The notes under the pieces were generated by a model. That model saw only the letters and a program-made list of their open reading frames with translations, was not told the origin of the DNA and did not search any database. This document shows positions 56,910-64,000 of a DNA stretch of 64,000 nucleotides, piece by piece (positions within the stretch are counted from its first letter, which is position 1; every line of letters begins with the position of its first letter). The DNA lies in the NCBI GenBank assembly GCA_048013815.1, contig CM106586.1, forward strand, positions 6,014,001 through 6,078,000, in the 5' to 3' direction. The stretch comes from Setoptus koraiensis. Taxonomy: Eukaryota > Arthropoda. The position numbers were made by a program, and so were the translations under genes.

Positions 56910-59900
56910 AATTTCTGTGGTCACGTATGTTGTCCCACTCGGGTAGCATTGAATCACAAGTAGTAATGAAATGTTTGATGATGAAAATAAATCAAATTGG
57001 GCTGCAGCTCCAGCTTTGGTCTTGAAATCATCTGTTGGATTTTGTGTGTCATATTTTATAAATTTGCTTGAGATTCTATGGATCTCCATAAATAGTTGCG
57101 CCGGGATTCGGCTATTTCCAACTTGTCAAAAACTAGTTTTTATTCTATTTGACTATTTTGTTCCATTGCACCAACGAGGAAACTTATTGTCGGCGTTAGC
57201 ATAACAAACACGAAGGTAGTGATAATTGCAATGAGGTCAGTATAATCTGAACGAGAGAGCTGGACCAGTTGCCTGGCCCGAATATCGCATCCGCTCTAGC
57301 AGCAAGAGTCTAAATTTTATAGGTGGCGATTATGAGTCTATCAATGACTTTTTCAGGATACTATCGCTAGATAGGTATCGAGGGAAAAAATATGTGACTT
57401 TGGTTGCGGTTTTCGCGTGCAAAAACAAACAGCATCAGAGAAAGTTCAATCTTTACAATAGACGTTCTTTCGGACAATTGATCTCAACTCGGCTGTTTAG
57501 TCACTGGAGATCAGAGAATTAGATAGAATGCAATTAGATAGAATCCCTAAATGTGGTTCCTTATTTCCGGTTTCTCATAAAGCAGCTTTATCAGGATAAA
57601 GCGATTGCTAGCTTCGAACGGAGTTTTCAACAAAAATTTCCTAGCCTCAACTGATCTAGACTTTTGATCTATGGAATCGCATACAAAAATCCATCAGTTA
57701 AACCAAAATGAATCAAACTTTATCATCAGCAAATCTCTTCCAATATCTATGCGTGCTTTCGAGACTTTCTTTCGCAATCCATTTTCACACTAACAATAGA
57801 AGTCTTTTAAAAATTTTATATGCGCGATTTTGCTTTTTAGGTGTACATTGAGTTTTTAATAGCAGTTTTCGCTGAATAATCGGCCGTTAAAAGCATAAAA
57901 GTCTTGATACATGGATTATTAATTTGTCAGAAAGATCTTGTTATATAGACTTGTCATTTTACTTCAGGTTATAATGTTAAGTCCCTCAAGATGTGATGAC
58001 ATCACGTTTTTCTCCGTAAACTGTATAAACGTTCTGTTGACCTATTATTGGATAGTACATAACAGTTGTACCAGTATTAAGCACATCTATACCTAATGAC
58101 CTAACGGAAAAATTGAGACATAATATTATCCATATCAGAATAGTGATGATTTATATCATTTTGTTTTTAGAACCAGAGCATCCGATTATCCATTTATTCA
58201 TTGCAATTGGTGCATACCAAAATTGTTTGTTAATTGGATATAATATAAGATATAAGATATGAAAGAAAGAGAATTAATTTGGGAAAATTTCAAGAATTCA
58301 TAATAGATCGGCAATTGATTAATGTGCTTTGGTTAATGGACGCATTCTAGATTGATTGTCTCTGTAATGAGCAGTGATAAAAGCGAGAGAGTATAATTTA
58401 TGGGATGATTGATCAATGCAATTTAGTGTAAGTTTTTCTTATTGATTTCTATAGAGCGTAAGATTTAAATTAGAATTAAGAATGGTAAGTTATAATATAA
58501 TGAAAGTTGATGCTTTTTGTCAACAATATTCGAGAAAATTGCTGACATTCAAATAGATATTTGTCAGCTATCTTAACTGGGACAATTAATGCGATTCACT
58601 GATTTAACACGCATCTAATTTTCAAAAAATCTACTCCTGATATTGGTCTAGTTATTGAAGATTACATGTTCCACTTAGCTATGAGTAGAAAGTTTGATGA
58701 TTCATTTAGCCAACGAGCAAGTTGGAGCATGTAGCTCGATAAGTAGTTAACGTTCAATAGGTGAAGAGGCTAATTCAATACAGTGTGTAAGCAGCATTGA
58801 TTTTCTCATGTGTTGAAAAATCAACACATCATTTTTGAAGCAGACGGCTCGATCTATCAGTATAAAAATAAAATCATTTTGATTAGATAACTCAAATCTT
58901 TCGATCTATATAATCGGCGGGCTGTGTGTATTACGTGTGTCTCTTCAACTGTTAACACGTCACACGTTAAGCCATTTTCTAGGGAGGGCTCGTTTTGAGT
59001 TCCGACAAAATAATCAACATTAGTACATAATTGAGATTGACTGGAACATTCAATGCACATGCACACCAATCACTGTTTCATATATACAACGTTGCTATAA
59101 AGTGATGAAAAGTGTGCATTCTACGCCGATCAAAACGTTTATTAGCTTATCCTCATGATCCACTTGGCTTTTTGCAACAAACTAATTGAGGTATACTGTA
59201 CCACAATGATAATGGCCTGAAACGCTTCCTTCTCGAACTATAGCCACAGAGTCTGTAAGATGAAAGGTTGTCATAGTTGGTTTAATAAATTGATTCCATT
59301 CTTATTTCGCACCAAATCTACAATTGTCAGACTGTCGGTTTTTGCTTGTGAGCAGCCATTATTAGGCATTGTTTGTTGGAAGAAAAAAAAGCCAGAAGCC
59401 AACGTTGACGAGCTGTAGCTGTGCCTCAAATGGACGCTAGAAGTTGCCCAAATTGCAAATAATCAGAGCAAAATTGCATCTCTTTTTCAGTGGTGCCATT
59501 GCGATTCAATCTAACAATCTGTAAGAGTGATCGATTGAGTGAGCGGGGCCAAACTGAAGACAGAGGGCGAATTATGTCGAGCCGATATAATTGACCCAAG
59601 CAAAACAGCGCCAGAGACTGATGACATGAAGCTAGTTGATCTTGCATGTCTGTTGATTTATATTTCGATATTGTCGCTATAACTAAATTGGCAGTCAGTT
59701 TGCAGCGAGACACCGCAATAGATTGGCGCTGGGGCGAGCATTAAAAACTGTTTTGTGTGGCCCCGAACGCCGGTTGTGTTACATTTTTGGTGTGCGTTGT
59801 TGTGCAGACTGTCAACGTCAATGCGGGCTTCGATCTCATTTGGCAGTTGTGTCGCTCAAGTAGTTGCATAAGCTGTCTAATTTAATCAATGGGTTAGCTG

Positions 59901-59978
59901 TTAATATCGCTTGTTATGAAGGGGCCAAGTTGGGCCCACTTGGCTGTGTTAAGCCGCGCGGCCCGTTTGGTGGTGCTA

Positions 59979-60017
59979 TTATCATAGTGCTATGATATGG
60001 TATTAGCACTATGATAA
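59979..60017. repeat. Perfect 13-bp hairpin
   Basis: TTATCATAGTGCT (59979-59991) and AGCACTATGATAA (60005-60017) are exact inverses around a 13-base loop; GGTGCTA words flank both sides. Confidence 0.85.
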
Positions 60018-61105
60018 CGTGGTGCTAACGTTAGTTATAGGGGAAGTTGCAAGTTGCCAAAAAGCTTGCCAGTTGCATGGGGCTATTTGCATAACTCGAC
60101 GCTCGCTCGCTCGCTCAAAGCTGCAATATTAACCGATAACGAAGTATTATGTGGGGTCCCCCGTTCACTTGTCAAATGAATTTATTTGCGTCCACTGGCG
60201 CACACGCACGCCGACTGTTTAGTCTAGACTGTCGAGACCCGATCCCATTGAGACAGGATATTCTACGTGATAATTTACGGCACACACATGCACAGGATAA
60301 GCGGCTGTTGTTAGCAACAACAATACGCCAGCCTGCTCATACGCCAGGATATGTGTGTGTTACATAACCATATATTATATCGTATATATTATCGGTGATT
60401 ATTGTTATTATTATTATTATTATTATCATGTTGTCGTTGTCGTCGGCGTGGCCTAACCGTTAGTTTCTGACACACACACACACACGCTTAAATAGTGTGA
60501 CGGTCGGCTACTTGGATATTGAGCCTTGTCGTCGATGTTGGTGTTTGTTTGTTTGCTGTGTGTGTTGGCGCACCTAGCGGCATTTGGTGGCACGGCCAAT
60601 ACGCGACAGTGGGCGCGCACTTGAATTGCCCATTGGCTCAACTTAATACTTAAATGTCTGCGAGGGGTCACTCATAGACCGGTTTGGTCGGTCGCATCGG
60701 CTCATCGGTCGCAATCTCGCTGACCGGACGCTAATCAGCATGACATAGGAAATTGTATTGCCAGGCAAAGTGGGCCAGAGTGGCCAAAGTGGCCGCACAG
60801 CCGGCCATTGATCCGGGCCGGCCAGCGGAGTGGCTTTAGCGACAAAGTCAAGCCACTTGAAACTGCCACGCCGGCCAGCGTGCAGCCCAATTGATTATGT
60901 ATAAAGGGCCGTGTGACGATATCAATCAACCGGCCGGCGACTCATGCAAATAGCCACTCGTGTGCCCCGCTCCGGCTATTCAGCGGGCCCCGACGACGAC
61001 AGCCCTTATTGTTGGCGTGTTGGCTCGTTTTCTTTTCTAGTGCTTATTTGGGGCCCCAACGGCCGCAGTGTGCCGTTGGGGCTGTGCAGTCGCAGTCTGG
61101 GGCCC

Positions 61106-61211
61106 TCAGACGCTCTCAAACTCAGACGCTCTCAAACTCAGACGCTCGCAAACTCGGACGCTCGCAAACTCGGACGCTCGCAAACTCAGACACTCTCACA
61201 CTCAGACACTG
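61106..61211 (+). repeat. 16-bp minisatellite
   Basis: About 6.5 units like TCAGACGCTCTCAAAC, with changes concentrated in the last units. Confidence 0.9.
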
Positions 61212-62294
61212 GCAAGGGGCGCAGTTGCCGGCAAAAAACGGCCACCGCTCGGCCCCATAGCGGCATTTGGGCCCGACACAACATATGGCGCGGCGCGGTG
61301 CGGTTGCATGGATAAAATGGATAAATTGGGCGAGTTGGCATGTGAATCGCATTCACGTGAGACTATGCGCGTCTCATCGGCGTGTCATATCATATCACAC
61401 GGCATCATGTAATCTCGCTTTGTTTGTCATATTCATGCCATTCAGGCTATTCATGCTATTCATGGCGGCCACTACCCACAACACAATATACACTGCACAC
61501 TATCTATCTACACGACAGTCTATCTCGACTGTCTGCTGCAGCCCGCACTGTGCAGCTCGCCAGCATCGCCGGCTCAGCAGATATATGAGGCCGTCTTGCG
61601 CGCGCGATATGATAATGGACTGAGCCAAAACGACGCTAGGCGCCAACAATTCCAGCGCCTAACGCCAGGGTAATAATAGCCGCGGTGGCAATAATAACAC
61701 CGCCTAGCGGCCCCAGCTAAAACACGCTAGACGCCAAAAGCGAGCGAGACACATTTATAAGCCGACTGGTCTAGTCAATGGCGGCGAGTATAAATTGAAT
61801 GCAAAAGAATAAACGCCAGCCAGGCGGCGCCACATCACTCTGCTGCTGATTGTCGGGGCCACCTCGCTAACTATGCCTCATGCAGCGACAACTGAGCTGG
61901 CTCTGGCTGGGTCAGCGCAGTCTTGCCAGTCGCCAGTTGCCAGTTGCCAGTTGCAACAGCCAGCGCTGGCCCGATGGCCGGTTTATCGTTGCACTAAGCT
62001 CCGTCGGAGGCTCAAGTTCACGCGTTATATCGCTCGCCAGCCAGCAAGCGTCGTCATGCTCGTCATCGCCGTCTCTAATATCTCCTTCACCGCGGCCCAC
62101 TATCTGACACGGGCAGCTCGCGCACACAGATATTAAAGGCCCCGAGAAGTTGGGGCCCCGATATTATCTTATAAGCGCCCGAGCAAAGAGACCGATGCTC
62201 CCATTTATGGGGCCCGCCGGCTGCGCTAGCGCTGCCGGTGATTAAACTGGGCCAAGCGAGTTATATCTATTATTGCCGCAGCGACAGTATGTGC

Positions 62295-62296
<2 letters not shown>

Positions 62297-62327
<31 letters not shown>
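62297..62327 (+). repeat. (GT)n microsatellite
   Basis: A perfect dinucleotide run of about 31 bases. Confidence 0.95.
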
Positions 62328-62329
<2 letters not shown>

Positions 62330-63228
62330 GGTGATGCAATGGGAGATAATGTAAACCGAGCTAGCACATCTAATCTCCTGTTTAAATAGAATATGCCGAA
62401 CATGACGATAGAGCGAGAGAGCCAGTAGCAGCGCCGGGCCCACACAATGCACAGGCGCTTGCGATTGGCTGGGGCCAAATAGTGGCACCTAGCTCTTTTT
62501 GCGCACCTCGCCCCCGTTACCTGGTCGGCGTCGCCTTTTGCGCCTCTTCGTCACCTGGCTGCCTGATGGTGCAAATGGTAGGTGCTAACTGCAGCTAAGG
62601 GCCCCAAATTTGGGCCGCCGCCGCCGCTTTAAATGCTTTAAATGCTTTCAAATCAATGTGCGCCAACAAGGGCGCCAGTTTGTTTAGACAGAGTGCGGCG
62701 CAAACGGTGCTAGGCGCACTTTGCCCAAAACTAGCACCAACCTATGAACGTAAAAGCGCGTTAAAAGCGCAGATAAGAAAATCTAGAATATTGAAAAAGC
62801 CCGCGCACCCACTATTGAATTCATTAAATTTATTCGCAAATTCGCATGCACCAATATTGCGCCGCTCGGCCTGGTCGGCGCAACTTCAGTGGCCAATAGT
62901 GGCGAGCAGGGCCCCTGTAATGGCGGCCACTCACCTCACTTTGCAATGGTGCCAATCGTCGGGCGGCCATTAACGGCAATTATCAGCGAGCTTGTTGGGC
63001 CGACCAGTTGTTTGTTTGGGCGCCGGATCTGGGCCCCACACGATGGTGTGTGTGTGCGCCATTTATTGTTGGGTCACACACACACACACAAATTCTCATG
63101 ATGATACGACCACCAGTGAAATTGTCAAATTTGCCCTGTCGGGTTGGCCCAAATCGGCCCGACGTCCGGCCCACTGAGTGGCTGGCTGTAAATAAGGCAG
63201 CCGCGGGCCCCGCAGCACTGGTCCGATC

Positions 63229-63291
63229 GGGCAAACGTTGGTCGAGCGATCGCTGGTCGGGCAAACGCTGGTCGGGCAAACGCTGGTCGCG
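63229..63291 (+). repeat. 15-bp tandem repeat
   Basis: About four units of GGTCGGGCAAACGCT, the first two with changes (GTTGGTCGAGCGATCGC). Confidence 0.8.
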
Positions 63292-64000
63292 CCATACGTG
63301 AGCTCTCTCAGCGAGCCCATTTGATCTCGCGGGGCGCAGGGGGCAGCTCGATAAAGCCGCGAACGTGGACGAGCATTAGCGAGCAACTAATGCCCATCTC
63401 AGTGCACTTACAAGTGGCAAGGGGCCTAGATTATAAAGACAGTCAGAGCGGGTTTGTGCGCAGCAAAGGCATGCGCACTGAGCGGCGCCCCAGTATTTGG
63501 GCGCTACAATCTGGTGGGGCCAGCGAATGGCAGTGCCAAGTTGGCACAGCCAATACAAAGCGCCAAGCGACTGGCTGTGTCCGCCGACACACAACATCAA
63601 ATGGACAAACCGTTTTCGTTCGGCAGCAGCAGCCAGCGAGAGGCAAAATTTAATAATTTAAACAATTGAATTGAAACACTTTTCATTTAGTCACTGGCCG
63701 CTCAATTGCGAGCACATTTTGCTCAGCAAGTGTCATAAGTTGGCATTAGTCGTCTCATAAATAAACAATCAAAAGATTAGTCAGTCTCCAGTTTGCGCGG
63801 CTCATATCATCGCATCGCAAGACATGTGCAACTTGATTATTATTTGTCGCCTAAAATGATAAAATAAAAATATAATGTTCGTCAGCACGTACTGCAAGCT
63901 TACGCACAAACCGGAACAACAGTGGGACCAGCAGCAATAGTTAGACGAATCAAACCAAAGCAACCGTTCAACTGAGCAAAACGGGCAACGACACAGTGAC

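Larger units (their letters stand above)
56990..64000. other. Long stretch without a recognisable gene
   Basis: AT-rich to about 59.4 kb, then more GC-rich with many GGCC, GGGCCC and TGGCCA words. No frame has a domain or splice support. It holds a 13-bp perfect hairpin (59979-60017), an (ATT)n run near 60400-60427, a 16-bp minisatellite (61106-61211), a (GT)n run and a 15-bp repeat near 63230-63290. Confidence 0.4.

Noticed and set aside
56266-57089. Minus-strand frames of over 220 codons across the 24-bp repeat
   Set aside because: The repeat length is a multiple of three, so all frames stay open; the plus strand has the splice sites and signal peptide.

Overview
This is a eukaryotic nuclear window. 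The genes have short spliceosomal introns and belong to animal families, so I infer a small arthropod, possibly a mite; the species cannot be read from the sequence. The best-supported host genes lie in the first 22.3 kb. They are the start of a secreted Gln/Asn-rich protein (minus strand, runs off the left edge), an LPGAT1-type lysophospholipid acyltransferase, a small coiled-coil protein, a decayed TIR-domain gene, an HBS1/SKI7-type translational GTPase, a short SRRM2/CWC21-type splicing protein and an equilibrative nucleoside transporter (SLC29). I traced exon joins for the acyltransferase, GTPase, splicing protein and transporter. HBS1 and the SRRM2-like gene run head to tail; the SRRM2-like gene and the transporter converge with about 100 bases between their stops.

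From 8.6 to 14.6 kb DNA transposon remains sit between the host genes: a Tc1/mariner fragment, a hAT fragment, an almost complete mariner-type element with terminal repeats and a TA duplication, and a tRNA-derived SINE. From 23.6 to 45.5 kb the window is nearly all repeats. A non-autonomous DNA element family dominates, with 8-bp target duplications, three kinds of ends and one shared GC-rich core. It is mixed with a TTCGAA-type satellite in both orientations, a recurring short palindrome, two Copia fossils and an isolated chromodomain fragment.

The block 36.0-42.25 kb looks like an assembly artefact. It has a gap of exactly 500 N, a cDNA-synthesis primer-like sequence joined to a long poly-T, about 4.5 kb of sequence unlike its surroundings, a G/T-rich block, and a mitochondrial 16S rRNA fragment. 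Genomic repeats resume directly after it.

The last 18 kb hold two divergent genes for secreted low-complexity proteins (53.5-56.9 kb), flanked by long stretches without a recognisable gene (45.7-53.5 and 57-64 kb) that contain microsatellites, minisatellites and hairpins.

The most unusual items are the MITE-like family with its conserved hairpin-rich core, the recurring palindrome, the HBS1 gene that carries a SKI7-like exosome motif before its GTPase domain, and the artefact block.
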